Shown: positions 10,001 to 16,214 of the stretch, piece by piece
Layout of the letters: every line of letters starts with the position of its first letter
Numbering within the stretch: position 1 is the first letter of the stretch
Virus record (IMG/VR): IMGVR_UViG_3300030060_001273
Coordinates: 1-30,265 of that record
DNA from: a virus
Length of the DNA: 30,265 nucleotides
Reading direction: 5' to 3' (one strand)
Notes under the pieces: model-generated
What the model was told of the DNA's origin: nothing
What the model saw: only the letters and a program-made list of their open reading frames with translations
The model's database searches: none
Program-made: the position numbers and the translations under genes

Positions 10001-10497
10001 TAGATAACAAAATTGGTATTAGAATGATTGTAGGACCAGATACAGTTAATCAATTTTATAAAGATAGAAAAATACCTAAAAAAGGTAATGAAAGTAAAAA
10101 AAATCAATTCTTTGAAAAGGATTTGCAAAAACAAATAGAGGATGTTATAAAGAATACAGACGAAGAATTTGATTTATTTACAACTGAATCTGATTTAACA
10201 GTTTTAAAAAACGATTGGAAAAACAAAGGAGAAGAAGATGGGCAAAATTATAAACAATATTTTAGTAAGAAAACCGTCACAGATGCTACAACTGAAAGCG
10301 ACAGGGTACTCGATAATATTAGGCAAAAACTTACGGACAGCTTCAGAGACAAAATCAGAAATGCCCAAGGAACAAAAAGACCAGACACAGAAGAAGTCTT
10401 AGTACCAGAAGATATAAATACTGAAAACATACCTAAAAAATCTATTGGAGGTTTTATAGAACGAAACACCTACGACTGGGTGTATCTCGATGGTTGA
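7042..10497 (+). CDS. Giant multidomain virion protein with ART-like and DUF7178-like regions
   Basis: A GTG start at 7042 behind GGAG (7031-7034) gives 1151 residues. An acidic N-terminus carries GITALGP (residues 6-12); a helical, Gly/Ala-rich membrane-prone region lies at about 60-175; an acidic Thr/Asp linker follows. Residues about 284-347 (VPVFRL, then a Ser/Thr stretch, then NIATMRYF and LVRYDVPKSRIKL) resemble the beta core of an ADP-ribosyltransferase-like fold found in phage MuF-type and polyvalent proteins; a clear catalytic ExE/QxE is missing. A second GIKALGP occurs near residue 506. Residues about 603-735 (NWYSEVYDYF to VDVHTGRDMGL) have the shape of a DUF7178-like domain (WY...A...SP...VDxHxxR). 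The C-terminus IGGFIERNTYDW is a tail motif seen in marine phage proteins. Probably carried in the virion and delivered to the host; activities are not established. Confidence 0.5.
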   Translation: MDEEQGITALGPEDLGTVEVTPNVEETEQKESAFPQFTDEAKRQRGIEGFKSFKKGFKQALPYIGQLGADLVPGSGITEIFGQQIDVVEGGKRLSFPKQVERTTELAKEGKTTEAIVSGVDTLLTGAAGAGEGMMVAGAVLPSIYGKALSIAGWGLYGLSKGGRAILRNTKTGKKILADIEGNAQTGYDIKSIKIPENVESDDTIKTLEDNIDIETVKTDDTDTEVAIPENIKDLNNTEAITSYVIAPEDVNRNQLIAKIENDPEVKAKTDKYLEEKGFTEETVPVFRLITPNKKGAEIGEESIISGSLTPESNIATMRYFQGRGGGQKQLVRYDVPKSRIKLAMGGVKNDIKQSSNKIIKEKGIGQTEPKRTMADLRAEAMGGGRLKSKVTNPSKTAKELIDMQDEVIADVTGLKKNVYEGNYNEILANDVVENITKGKYKNYEQMQSDLPSNRDFTTSKDVDDLFSKKVTYEQFEKIKDDRAKETFDKVVNFYKLDAPKQDEGIKALGPKTIEDIIKPKGEIRSQGGFKFNPEVTQKNLRLQKTRLKKLKEGVQTAGEPKNKRIVLKSDNPDNPDFAIGKINFDDWTKRVEKVLSDDEIKGATNWYSEVYDYFKSAPYIKSEEEAKTLAQAWFAGAQRKSPQKALANVLSIRSLLRQGKTPEEILAMDKIEEGGTEPATKAILSVLTGREASGVGFKISDFRDNLDNKNVRSVMGNDPEGGQPFTVDVHTGRDMGLVDPSLLSLLKDKGYKIPDNIIDDFGEGGLSNDLYQNRAIFGLELTDHLNKIKWKGKDDWQPSEIQAIGWTTLTNLYGGANTAGNIKDALNLNVRRVSMEVKPGTGSPWDKMFGKDYSELPISDQIKINDEITNEAINEIAKSENVDLYNNVFGTGGWQTYVNPSTVQEILGIKSEAIRIGAKLGYVLNQTEIYINGSKALTKNPQAYTYDLVERDSTKLRDSKYINDLFTQIYEKTNGVIVGFQPIETIDNKIGIRMIVGPDTVNQFYKDRKIPKKGNESKKNQFFEKDLQKQIEDVIKNTDEEFDLFTTESDLTVLKNDWKNKGEEDGQNYKQYFSKKTVTDATTESDRVLDNIRQKLTDSFRDKIRNAQGTKRPDTEEVLVPEDINTENIPKKSIGGFIERNTYDWVYLDG

Positions 10498-11128
10498 ACC
10501 AGTTTCAGCGGTTTTAACTGGTATAGCATTAGTTAAATCTGCAACCTCATTTATTAAGGAAAATCTCAACACAGTAAACGATATTTCTGGTATTGCTAAA
10601 CAGATAGACCAGATGTTTGAAGGTCAACAACAAATTAATAAAGAAAGGTCTAAACAAGCTAATAGCACAGCGAATGAGTTAGGTTTATCTAATGTGGCTG
10701 ATAGTATAATATCTGCTCGTTTGGCAGCTGAAGAGATGCAGCAAGTAAAAAATATGATAAATTTAAGGTTTGGTCCAACGACATGGGATAGTATTCTCAT
10801 GGAAAGAAAAAGAAGAATAGATGCAAGAAAAAAAGCCATTCAAAAGGCTAAAGCAGATAAATTAAGAAAACAAAGAGAAATATACGACATGATACGATTA
10901 GGATTTATTGTGATAGCAGTAATAGGTTTTATAGCGGTAGCTATAGGTATTACAGTAAAAATAGTTTTAGCACACACGATACTCGACCAAGATGACCAAT
11001 CTTGCAAAATTTTTGAACCACGATATTTTTTAATATGTCTCAGTGAAGGAAAAGAAGCAGCTACTATAGAGTTTGAATTAGACCAAAAAAAAAATAGAGG
11101 TAATTGGATTGTCGATGACGATGAATAA
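10490..11128 (+). CDS. Coiled-coil protein with one transmembrane segment
   Basis: This 212-residue protein overlaps the previous gene by eight bases. It begins with a mildly hydrophobic helix (VEPVSAVLTGIALVKSATSFIKE). Long charged helices follow (residues about 30-135, with a KKAIQKAKADKLRKQREI basic stretch). A strong transmembrane helix lies at about residues 138-160 (GFIVIAVIGFIAVAIGITV), and a short C-terminal domain with two cysteines (SCKIF, LICLSEGK) follows. The topology suggests a cytoplasmic coiled coil with a membrane anchor and a small outer domain, perhaps Cys-bridged. Similar proteins occur in uncultured marine phages without a known function. Roles in ejection or lysis are possible; I have no evidence to choose. 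Confidence 0.5.
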   Translation: MVEPVSAVLTGIALVKSATSFIKENLNTVNDISGIAKQIDQMFEGQQQINKERSKQANSTANELGLSNVADSIISARLAAEEMQQVKNMINLRFGPTTWDSILMERKRRIDARKKAIQKAKADKLRKQREIYDMIRLGFIVIAVIGFIAVAIGITVKIVLAHTILDQDDQSCKIFEPRYFLICLSEGKEAATIEFELDQKKNRGNWIVDDDE

Positions 11129-11142
11129 TAGTATACTATAAT
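11128..11142 (+). promoter_or_regulatory. TATAAT box within an ATAGTATACTAT palindrome
   Basis: A perfect 12-base palindrome (ATAGTATACTAT, 11128-11139) overlaps a consensus -10 hexamer TATAAT (11137-11142), 19 bases before the start codon of the Lys/Met/Gly-repeat gene. No good -35 is present at the right distance. It may be a promoter needing an activator or repressor, or a chance AT-rich palindrome. The short 5' leader contains AAGGAG. Confidence 0.4.
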
Positions 11143-11161
11143 TTTAACCAAGGAGAAACAC

Positions 11162-11380
11162 ATGAGAAAAAGTAAAGGTATGAGAAGAATGGCAAAAGGT
11201 GGCACAAAGATGATGAGGGCATCAAAAGGCGGTACAAAAATGATGGGTGCAATGAAGGGTAGAATGGCTTCCAAAGGTTATGCTAAAGGCGGTGTAAAGA
11301 TGATGAAAGCCTCTGTAGGTAACTTAGCTGACATTCGTAAAATGGCTGCAAAGAAAGGCTATAAACTAGTTAAAAAATAA
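11162..11380 (+). CDS. Small basic KGG-repeat protein
   Basis: A 72-residue, strongly basic protein is preceded by AAGGAGAAACAC. It carries tandem imperfect repeats: KGGTKMM twice and KGGVKMM once, with MKGRMASKGYAKGG between them. Twelve residues are Met and there are no acidic residues before position 57. The non-repetitive C-terminus (NLADIRKMAAKKGYKLVKK) looks like an amphipathic helix. Such Lys/Gly/Met peptides are found next to virion genes in pelagiphage-like genomes. A nucleic-acid-binding or DNA-condensing role is plausible from charge alone. It has its own TATAAT box, suggesting separate, perhaps abundant, expression. Function unknown. Confidence 0.6.
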   Translation: MRKSKGMRRMAKGGTKMMRASKGGTKMMGAMKGRMASKGYAKGGVKMMKASVGNLADIRKMAAKKGYKLVKK

Positions 11381-11416
11381 AAGTTGATTTCTTATCAAAT
11401 TACATTACCATGAGGT

Positions 11417-12109
11417 ATGGCATATTTAACTGCAAACATACCTTACTTTAAATGTTGGGTAAGAAAAGAATTTACACACAATCATAGACAGTATCATGGC
11501 GAGTTCGTACACGCACTTGCCATTGCGGTTACTTGTATACCTGATAGATCTTTATCTTTTCAAGTTGTGTTTACTGGTTGTGAAGATGAAGCTACAAGAA
11601 CAGAGAGTCCACATGGTGGAGCTATGTGGGCAAGGATGCCAATACAAAGTTTGGTAGCTGATGAAATGCTAGATGACTACCCTCCACGAATCCAGAATCA
11701 TTGGGTACAACCTTGGGATTGCTCAAGTAGAGATTTCAGTATTATAAAATACGATAGAGCAAGTAGTTCTCCTTGGATTACAAAAATAGATGGTGAGTTT
11801 TATAATGCTAAATATTATTTTACTATAGACTACACAAACGGAGATGACATGAACGCATTAGGTGATGATGTAGCACAACACAAACAATCTCATGTACTAG
11901 CAATAACTAGTGGTGAGTTTAAAGGTCAGATAGTAGCACAACCAAATAACAGAGTAAGAGCAACTAATCCTGCATTATGGGTAACTGGTTCTGGTGCTCC
12001 AGATTTTGTTCCTAGTCAATATGAGTTTAGTGCAGAAGATGATGAGTCTTACTTAGATCCAGAATATACTTTTGATAATTTGTACGCAAAAAAAAAGGAG
12101 ACTAAGTAG
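11417..12109 (+). CDS. Conserved marine-phage protein of unknown function
   Basis: The 230-residue protein is probably soluble and beta-rich. It begins MAYLTANIPYFKCWVRKEF and has HGEFVHALAIAVTC, HGGAMWARMPIQSLV, QPWDCSSRDFS and a late NNRVRATNPALWVTGSGAPDFVPSQ. I recognise this pattern from proteins of uncultured marine phages and pelagiphages, always without a known function. The placement after the internal proteins suggests a virion or assembly role. The ribosome-binding site is weak (GAGG one base before the start), although AACTGC and neighbouring bases give no better start. The 3' end lies inside the stem of a bidirectional terminator and overlaps the convergent minus-strand gene by eight bases. 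Confidence 0.6.
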   Translation: MAYLTANIPYFKCWVRKEFTHNHRQYHGEFVHALAIAVTCIPDRSLSFQVVFTGCEDEATRTESPHGGAMWARMPIQSLVADEMLDDYPPRIQNHWVQPWDCSSRDFSIIKYDRASSSPWITKIDGEFYNAKYYFTIDYTNGDDMNALGDDVAQHKQSHVLAITSGEFKGQIVAQPNNRVRATNPALWVTGSGAPDFVPSQYEFSAEDDESYLDPEYTFDNLYAKKKETK

Positions 12110-12120
12110 TCTCCCCTTTT
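12088..12120. terminator. Bidirectional rho-independent terminator between convergent genes
   Basis: An A-tract is followed by GGAGAC, the loop TAAGTA, GTCTCC, then CCTTTT. The eight-base palindrome (GGAGACTA at 12097-12104, TAGTCTCC at 12107-12114) has A-rich and T-rich flanks, so either strand forms a stem followed by U-rich RNA. Both genes' stop codons sit inside the stem. Confidence 0.85.
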
Positions 12121-12452
12121 ATTTGTTTATCTATATGGTTTGCTATGTTCTCCAACAAACTTGGTGAGGTGTCTGGTTTACCATAGTGGTCAGAAACTTT
12201 ATTGCTAACTACTTCTTCACTATCTTTTATAGTCAACCAAACTTCATCATTGTGGTCAGGTGTAGTCAAAAAATCTATCACTGCTGCGTTAACTATTTTA
12301 TTAGGTGAATGTTTGTCTTGCATCTCTCCCAAGAAATCAAAAAATTCATCGTCACCCAAACCATCACCCAACTTGTCTATACTATCTTTATTCTTAATAG
12401 GTTTAGTCAATATTTTTTTCAACCTATCTTTATCTATATGCCATGTTCCCAT
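12102..12452 (-). CDS. Small acidic protein of unknown function
   Basis: This 116-residue protein is encoded by the last gene of a three-gene minus-strand operon. The start ATG at 12452 shares one base with the stop of the upstream gene (TAATG) and has the block AACAAAGGAGAAA five bases away. It is acidic and soluble, with a DKLGDGLGDDEFFDFLGEM segment, a central helix and VSDHYGKPDTSPSLLENIANHI near the end. No domain is recognised. It is the kind of accessory protein phages carry near promoters with operators, for example for host takeover or anti-defence, but that is speculation. Confidence 0.6.
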   Translation of the reverse strand: MGTWHIDKDRLKKILTKPIKNKDSIDKLGDGLGDDEFFDFLGEMQDKHSPNKIVNAAVIDFLTTPDHNDEVWLTIKDSEEVVSNKVSDHYGKPDTSPSLLENIANHIDKQIKGETT

Positions 12453-12616
12453 TATTTTTCTCCTTTGTTATTTTCTGCATAAGACATTGCTACATTTTTA
12501 TCTGCAAAATACATAATGTCTGTATTAGTATCTATAAAATTTTCTCTTAACAAAACTATAGGCTTAACCTCATTAGTTTGTTTATCTAACTGATATATTG
12601 TTACTTTTTTAGTCAT
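12452..12616 (-). CDS. Small protein (54 aa), unknown function
   Basis: A 54-residue protein beginning MTKKVTIYQLDKQTNEVKPI and ending SYAENNKGEK. The start ATG at 12616 has GAAAGGA upstream on the minus strand, and the stop overlaps the next gene's start as TAATG. The pattern of a beta-strand pair followed by a short helix would fit a compact alpha/beta fold. The reading frame is supported by the ribosome-binding site, the coupling with the following gene and the absence of another ORF in the gap. No family recognised. Confidence 0.55.
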   Translation of the reverse strand: MTKKVTIYQLDKQTNEVKPIVLLRENFIDTNTDIMYFADKNVAMSYAENNKGEK

Positions 12617-12638
12617 GTAATTATCCTTTCAAATTTTA

Positions 12639-12950
12639 TTAATATTTATAACTTACTAAATCTGCTTCTAATTTTTTATAATCTTTTTTATCTAAAGTGT
12701 GGCTTTTGGGCAAATAATTGAAATTTGATAACTTTGCTTTTTTCAATGCGTTGTTCCATAATTTAAGAGCCTTATTATCGTGAAAACCTACATAATCATT
12801 ATGTAATACTGGAAATTGTTTCTCTAAATTATGTGTTAGTATATTAGATAATTCTGTTAAGCTTTTTGTTCCCCAAATTGTACCGTCTGTTTTAATAACC
12901 ATAACTTTATCATTTGTTAATTTTACTAATTTTATTTTACTTATTGTCAT
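12639..12950 (-). CDS. Small basic protein of unknown function, first gene of operon
   Basis: This is the promoter-proximal gene of the minus-strand operon, 103 residues, with AACAAAGGAGAAA just before its ATG. The N-terminal 35 residues have a two- or three-strand pattern (KIKLVKLTNDKVMVIKTDGTIWG) like a small SH3- or WYL-like barrel. The rest is helical and Lys-rich (ALKLWNNALKKAKL, DKKDYKKLEADLVSY). No catalytic motif. A nucleic-acid-binding role would fit the charge but is not shown. It is driven by a promoter carrying a perfect palindrome in its spacer, so its expression is probably regulated. Confidence 0.6.
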   Translation of the reverse strand: MTISKIKLVKLTNDKVMVIKTDGTIWGTKSLTELSNILTHNLEKQFPVLHNDYVGFHDNKALKLWNNALKKAKLSNFNYLPKSHTLDKKDYKKLEADLVSYKY

Positions 12951-12978
12951 TTTTTTTTCTCCTTTGTTTTATATAATA

Positions 12979-13007
12979 AATATAGCACATCAAGATGTGA
13001 TATGCAA
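12979..13007 (-). promoter_or_regulatory. Sigma70-like promoter with palindromic operator in the spacer
   Basis: On the minus strand: TTGCAT (13007-13002), a 17-base spacer, then TATATT (12984-12979) with TG just before it (extended -10). The spacer holds the perfect 14-base palindrome CACATCAAGATGTG (12986-12999), and one further base pair outward the flanks ATA and TAT also match. A dimeric repressor bound here would block polymerase. It drives the operon 12950-12102. Confidence 0.7.
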
Positions 13008-13078
13008 ATATACACTTATAACACCCAGAAAACTAGGCTTTTGTAAAAGCTACATTATTTACAAATGACGAATCGATT

Positions 13079-14485
13079 CTATTCTAAGAAAGCTAATACT
13101 TCTTCATTCAAAGTTTGAGCAGATATTTGTATTTTGTTCTTTAATGCTTTCAGTATAAATTCGTCAATAGTTTTAATTGCTACTAAATCTATGTAAGTAA
13201 CTTTATCCGCAGTCTGACCTTTGCGGTGGTTTCTAGCTTCTGCTTGTAGTCTCTCTTCTAAGTTGTAAGAGTTGTTAAAAAATATTTGTATGCTACTAGC
13301 ATTTAAAGTTAATCCATATCCGCCTACACTAGGATTGCTAATTAAATATTTACAGTCTTTATCTTCATTAAATTTTTTTACTACACTGGGTCTGTCTTTT
13401 GTATCTCCATATAAAGTCACTACTATATTGTTATTTTTATATTTCTTAGCTATCTCTTTTGCTATCAGTTCAATAGAGTATCGAAAAGTAGACCATATAA
13501 TAACTTTACCATCTATCTCATCTAAGATATTTAGTAGCTCTCTTAACTTAGCATTGTCTAGTTCAACCAACTTGCCATCGTCACTATACACGAACCCAGA
13601 ACAAACTTGTTGCAGCTTAGATATTTCTGTTAACTTGTTTGTGATTGATGCTTGTTTATCTTGTATTATTACTCTTGCTTGTTCTTTTAAAATTTCATAT
13701 GTGTTGCGTTGTTGATTAGATAAAAATATATTTCTTCTCTGCCATACTTGTGGTGGTAAATCTAAACAATCTTTTTTTAAACATCGATAGGTAAAAGATT
13801 GCATCTTTTGTTCTAACTCATCTAGGTTTATAAATTTAAAAGGTATCTCTATCTTTCTATTACCAGATACTGATATTCTATTCATTAAACTATATCTTGC
13901 TTGAAAAGAATAATACGATTTAAAACCTAATAGCTCTTCATCTAAAAATCCTATCTGACTCCATAAATCCAAAGGTGATTTAGTTATTGGTGTTCCAGTA
14001 AGTATTCTTTTGTATCTACATCCTTTAGAAAGTTTAGATAAGTTTTTAGTTCTCTTTGCGGTTCTATTTTTTATAGTAGTGCTTTCATCAACTACTATCA
14101 TAGTTTTCAATCCGTAAAACTTTATTAATTCGTATGCAGTTTCATATCCAGACTTATGACTAAATGCTTCTACATTCATTAAATACCATGTTAGACAGTC
14201 TGGTCTAGGTGCAAAAGTTTTATGGATCTTATGCATAAAAATATAATTTTTAGAACTAGCATGTTTATCTATCTCTTCTTCCCAATTTGTATAAACACTA
14301 TTAGGAGCAATCACAAACACTGTATCGATATTGTTGGTGTCATATAAGTATACTGCATTGTCGATAATAACTTTCGTCTTGCCAGTTCCTTGCTCCATGA
14401 ACAAACCAAAAACTCGTTGTGTTGCTCCTTTTTTCAAAGCATCTCTTTGATGCTCCATAGGTTGTGTTTTATAATTATGCGACAT
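13079..14485 (-). CDS. SNF2-family DEAD/H-box helicase
   Basis: A 468-residue ATP-dependent DNA translocase/helicase of superfamily 2. Visible motifs: a Q-like QPMEHQRDAL, Walker A EQGTGKTK (31-38), motif II DEST (133-136; the family usually has DEAH/DESH), motif III LTGTPITKSP (162-171), and in the second RecA domain VIIWSTFRYS and motif VI ARNHRKGQ (about 417-424). The length matches compact phage SNF2 proteins without accessory domains. Phages use such enzymes in replication, recombination or defence evasion; which applies is not clear. The start has no ribosome-binding site of its own: the strong GGAGGTG serves an overlapping eight-codon ORF, so translation is probably coupled. It follows ardC on the same strand with a 40-base gap. 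Confidence 0.85.
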   Translation of the reverse strand: MSHNYKTQPMEHQRDALKKGATQRVFGLFMEQGTGKTKVIIDNAVYLYDTNNIDTVFVIAPNSVYTNWEEEIDKHASSKNYIFMHKIHKTFAPRPDCLTWYLMNVEAFSHKSGYETAYELIKFYGLKTMIVVDESTTIKNRTAKRTKNLSKLSKGCRYKRILTGTPITKSPLDLWSQIGFLDEELLGFKSYYSFQARYSLMNRISVSGNRKIEIPFKFINLDELEQKMQSFTYRCLKKDCLDLPPQVWQRRNIFLSNQQRNTYEILKEQARVIIQDKQASITNKLTEISKLQQVCSGFVYSDDGKLVELDNAKLRELLNILDEIDGKVIIWSTFRYSIELIAKEIAKKYKNNNIVVTLYGDTKDRPSVVKKFNEDKDCKYLISNPSVGGYGLTLNASSIQIFFNNSYNLEERLQAEARNHRKGQTADKVTYIDLVAIKTIDEFILKALKNKIQISAQTLNEEVLAFLE

Positions 14486-14501
14486 AATCTTTTTCTATCA
14501 T
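14475..14501 (-). other. Eight-codon upstream ORF overlapping the SNF2 helicase start
   Basis: On the minus strand a near-perfect Shine-Dalgarno GGAGGTG (14513-14507) stands five bases before ATG at 14501. The ORF encodes MIEKDYVA and stops at 14475-14477, past the helicase ATG (14485) in another frame. In the helicase frame TGA/TAG stops block any upstream extension. Translation of the helicase therefore probably depends on re-initiation or coupling. Confidence 0.5.
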
Positions 14502-14513
14502 AATATCACCTCC

Positions 14514-14546
14514 AAGAAAGTGGCATTAAGCCACCTTCTTTTTTTC
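14514..14546 (+). terminator. Stem-loop with T-tract at the ardC 3' end
   Basis: AAGAAAGTGGC, loop ATTAA, GCCACCTTCTT: ten of eleven pairs, followed on the plus strand by five more T and CTCCC. In that direction it looks like an intrinsic terminator, stopping transcription antisense to the minus-strand operon. On the minus strand it is a strong hairpin (GTGGC/GCCAC) around the ardC stop codon without a U-tract, possibly limiting read-through into the helicase gene. Confidence 0.45.
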
Positions 14547-15458
14547 TCCCTTCTTTTGTAATCCATCCAAGAAGTCGATTGCTTGAGTAGCCTTAGTTAT
14601 TGCTTTCATAACTTGTTCTGGCTTTTTATCAAGTTGTTCAATCCAACCATTTAGATATTGAGCATGGTCACTTCTTACTGTTGGTGATATACCTAACAAA
14701 GTGCTTAATATTGCTGAACCAGTTTCTGCAACTAACTCTTCCATTGCATAAGCATCAGATCCAAAACCACCAGAAAAATCTCTTTTTAATCTTTTATCAC
14801 TACCTGTCCAATGAACTAATTCATGAAGTAATGTACCATAGTAAGATTCAGTATCATGAAAATCTTCAACCTTTGGCATTTTAATAAAGTCACCACTTGG
14901 AGAAAAGAAAGCTCTACCACCGCCAAATTTAATATTAGCTTTTGTCTTAGAAACATAGTTTTCTACATCTTTTAATACAGTAACCTTAGATACTTTTTTC
15001 TCTTCAGTTTTTTTCACGATAGGATAATCTTGAATCTGGCTAGCATTAAAAACTGGATATGGTTGAAAGTACCAAATTTTTTTCTTAACATCTTTTAATT
15101 CTCCACTATCAGTGATAACGCCAAAATCTCTATCTACTACTTCTATAGGAGCATTAAAAAAAACATGATGTGCAGTTTCATGTTTCTTAACATAATATCC
15201 TTTTTTCTTCCATGCATTAGCAGTTCCCCAAAGATTACTTTCATAACCATTGTCTTCAGCTTCCATTGCTAAATTAATAATGTTAAAGCCATGATAAGAT
15301 TTACCATCTGATATTTTTTTTGGTATATCAAATCTTGCAATATTAGAAGTCCAACCTTTTTTCCAGTTAGTACCTTCTGTTTTCATAAGGTGCGTTAATT
15401 TTTTAGCTACCCTATCAATGATTTCTTTTTTAGTTCTTTTTGCTTTATATTTTTTCAT
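14526..15458 (-). CDS. ardC: ArdC-type antirestriction protein (zincin domain)
   Basis: A 310-residue protein with both ArdC parts. The N-terminal ssDNA-binding-like domain (DUF1738 pattern) has WKKGW, NIINLAM and NLWGTANAWKKKGYYVKKHETAHHVFF. The C-terminal metallopeptidase-like domain has HELVHWTG (His212, Glu213, His216) and a downstream AMEELVAE supplying a third acidic ligand. ArdC proteins bind ssDNA and protect incoming DNA from type I restriction; many replicons and phages carry them. I chose ATG 15458 over an in-frame GTG at 15497, because AAAGGAAA precedes it and the promoter's predicted start point falls at about 15497. Its promoter is close to consensus, implying early, strong expression. 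It faces the replication operon across a divergent promoter region. Confidence 0.85.
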   Translation of the reverse strand: MKKYKAKRTKKEIIDRVAKKLTHLMKTEGTNWKKGWTSNIARFDIPKKISDGKSYHGFNIINLAMEAEDNGYESNLWGTANAWKKKGYYVKKHETAHHVFFNAPIEVVDRDFGVITDSGELKDVKKKIWYFQPYPVFNASQIQDYPIVKKTEEKKVSKVTVLKDVENYVSKTKANIKFGGGRAFFSPSGDFIKMPKVEDFHDTESYYGTLLHELVHWTGSDKRLKRDFSGGFGSDAYAMEELVAETGSAILSTLLGISPTVRSDHAQYLNGWIEQLDKKPEQVMKAITKATQAIDFLDGLQKKGEKKKVA

Positions 15459-15503
15459 CGTTTTTTCCTTTGTTTTATTGTGAAAAAAATGTCTCACGAA
15501 TCA

Positions 15504-15532
15504 TTTATATAATATTTTATTATAAATGTCAA
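15504..15532 (-). promoter_or_regulatory. Near-consensus sigma70 promoter for ardC
   Basis: On the minus strand: TTGACA (15532-15527), exactly 17 bases, TATAAA (15509-15504). Predicted transcription start near 15497, giving a leader of about 40 bases before the ardC ATG. The motif ATATCACA (15534-15541) lies just upstream of the -35. Confidence 0.75.
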
Positions 15533-15610
15533 CATATCACAATATATTTATTATATCCTATTATCATAAGTCATATTTCCTTTAGGTATTTCACCTATTT
15601 ATTTTTTTAT

Positions 15611-15639
15611 TTGACTTAACCTGTTTTATTTTGTAAAAC
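15611..15639 (+). promoter_or_regulatory. Promoter of the replication operon
   Basis: TTGACT (15611-15616), a 17-base spacer, TAAAAC (15634-15639), then GAAAGGAG (15651-15658) and ATG at 15665. The -10 matches four of six bases. The -35 hexamer TTGACT is identical to those at 22813 and 26100. A weak hairpin TAGGT-ATTTC-ACCTA followed by T-rich sequence lies at 15583-15597, just upstream. Confidence 0.55.
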
Positions 15640-15664
15640 AAAAAAATACTGAAAGGAGTTATTT

Positions 15665-16213
15665 ATGAATTTAGAAGAAGAAGCAAAGAAGATTTCAGAG
15701 CTCAGTACAGACAGTATCTCGGACATTGCTACTCAGTGTGATTCATTAATATTACTTCAAGATAAAATTAAAAAGACTGAAGAATCATTAAAAGATTTGA
15801 AAGAACAAGAACGAAAATTATCTGAGGAAGTGATACCTAATTTATTACATGAAAGTGGAGTGACTGAGATTAAGACCACTGATGGTACTACAGTTCAAGT
15901 GAAACCTTTTATCAAAGCATCTATTACAAAAGCAAATCAAGAAAAGGCTTTTGCATGGTTACGAGATAATGGGTTTGAAGATATTATCAAGAATCAATTA
16001 TCTGTAAACTTTAGTCGTAGTGAGGACAACCAAGCTAACGATATTTTTGAAGATTTAAAATCTAAAGGACTTGCAGTTAGTCGAGACGAAAAGGTAAATA
16101 CAAACACTTTGACTGCCATGATGAAAGATTTAATCTTAGTTAAAAACGAAGCAGTTCCTATGGATGTATTTTCAATTTATCAATCAAACAAAACTAAAAT
16201 AATAAGGAGTTAA
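15665..16213 (+). CDS. Conserved phage protein next to SSB gene, unknown function
   Basis: The first gene of the replication operon, 182 residues, with a strong AAAGGAG. Residues about 25-60 form a charged coiled coil (LLQDKIKKTEESLKDLKEQERKL). The remainder is alpha/beta with GVTEIKTTDGTTVQVKPF, AFAWLRDNGFEDIIKNQLSVNF and MDVFSIYQSNKTKI at the end. I recognise the family from many marine phages, where it lies directly upstream of the SSB-like gene; no activity is known to me. The strict pairing with SSB suggests a replication or recombination accessory, for example a loader or an SSB partner. That is inference from context. Confidence 0.6.
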   Translation: MNLEEEAKKISELSTDSISDIATQCDSLILLQDKIKKTEESLKDLKEQERKLSEEVIPNLLHESGVTEIKTTDGTTVQVKPFIKASITKANQEKAFAWLRDNGFEDIIKNQLSVNFSRSEDNQANDIFEDLKSKGLAVSRDEKVNTNTLTAMMKDLILVKNEAVPMDVFSIYQSNKTKIIRS

Positions 16214-16214
16214 C

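Noticed and set aside
10840-11274. 144-residue minus-strand ORF spanning two plus-strand genes.
   Set aside because: Antisense shadow: hydrophobic composition results from Lys/Met-rich repeats on the other strand.
13022-13078. Terminator after the SNF2 helicase gene.
   Set aside because: GGCTTTTGTAAAAGCT can pair, but the loop is too small unless shortened and no U-tract follows on the minus strand.
15459-15497. Longer ArdC starting at GTG 15497.
   Set aside because: The predicted transcription start is at about 15497, and the ATG at 15458 has a good ribosome-binding site.
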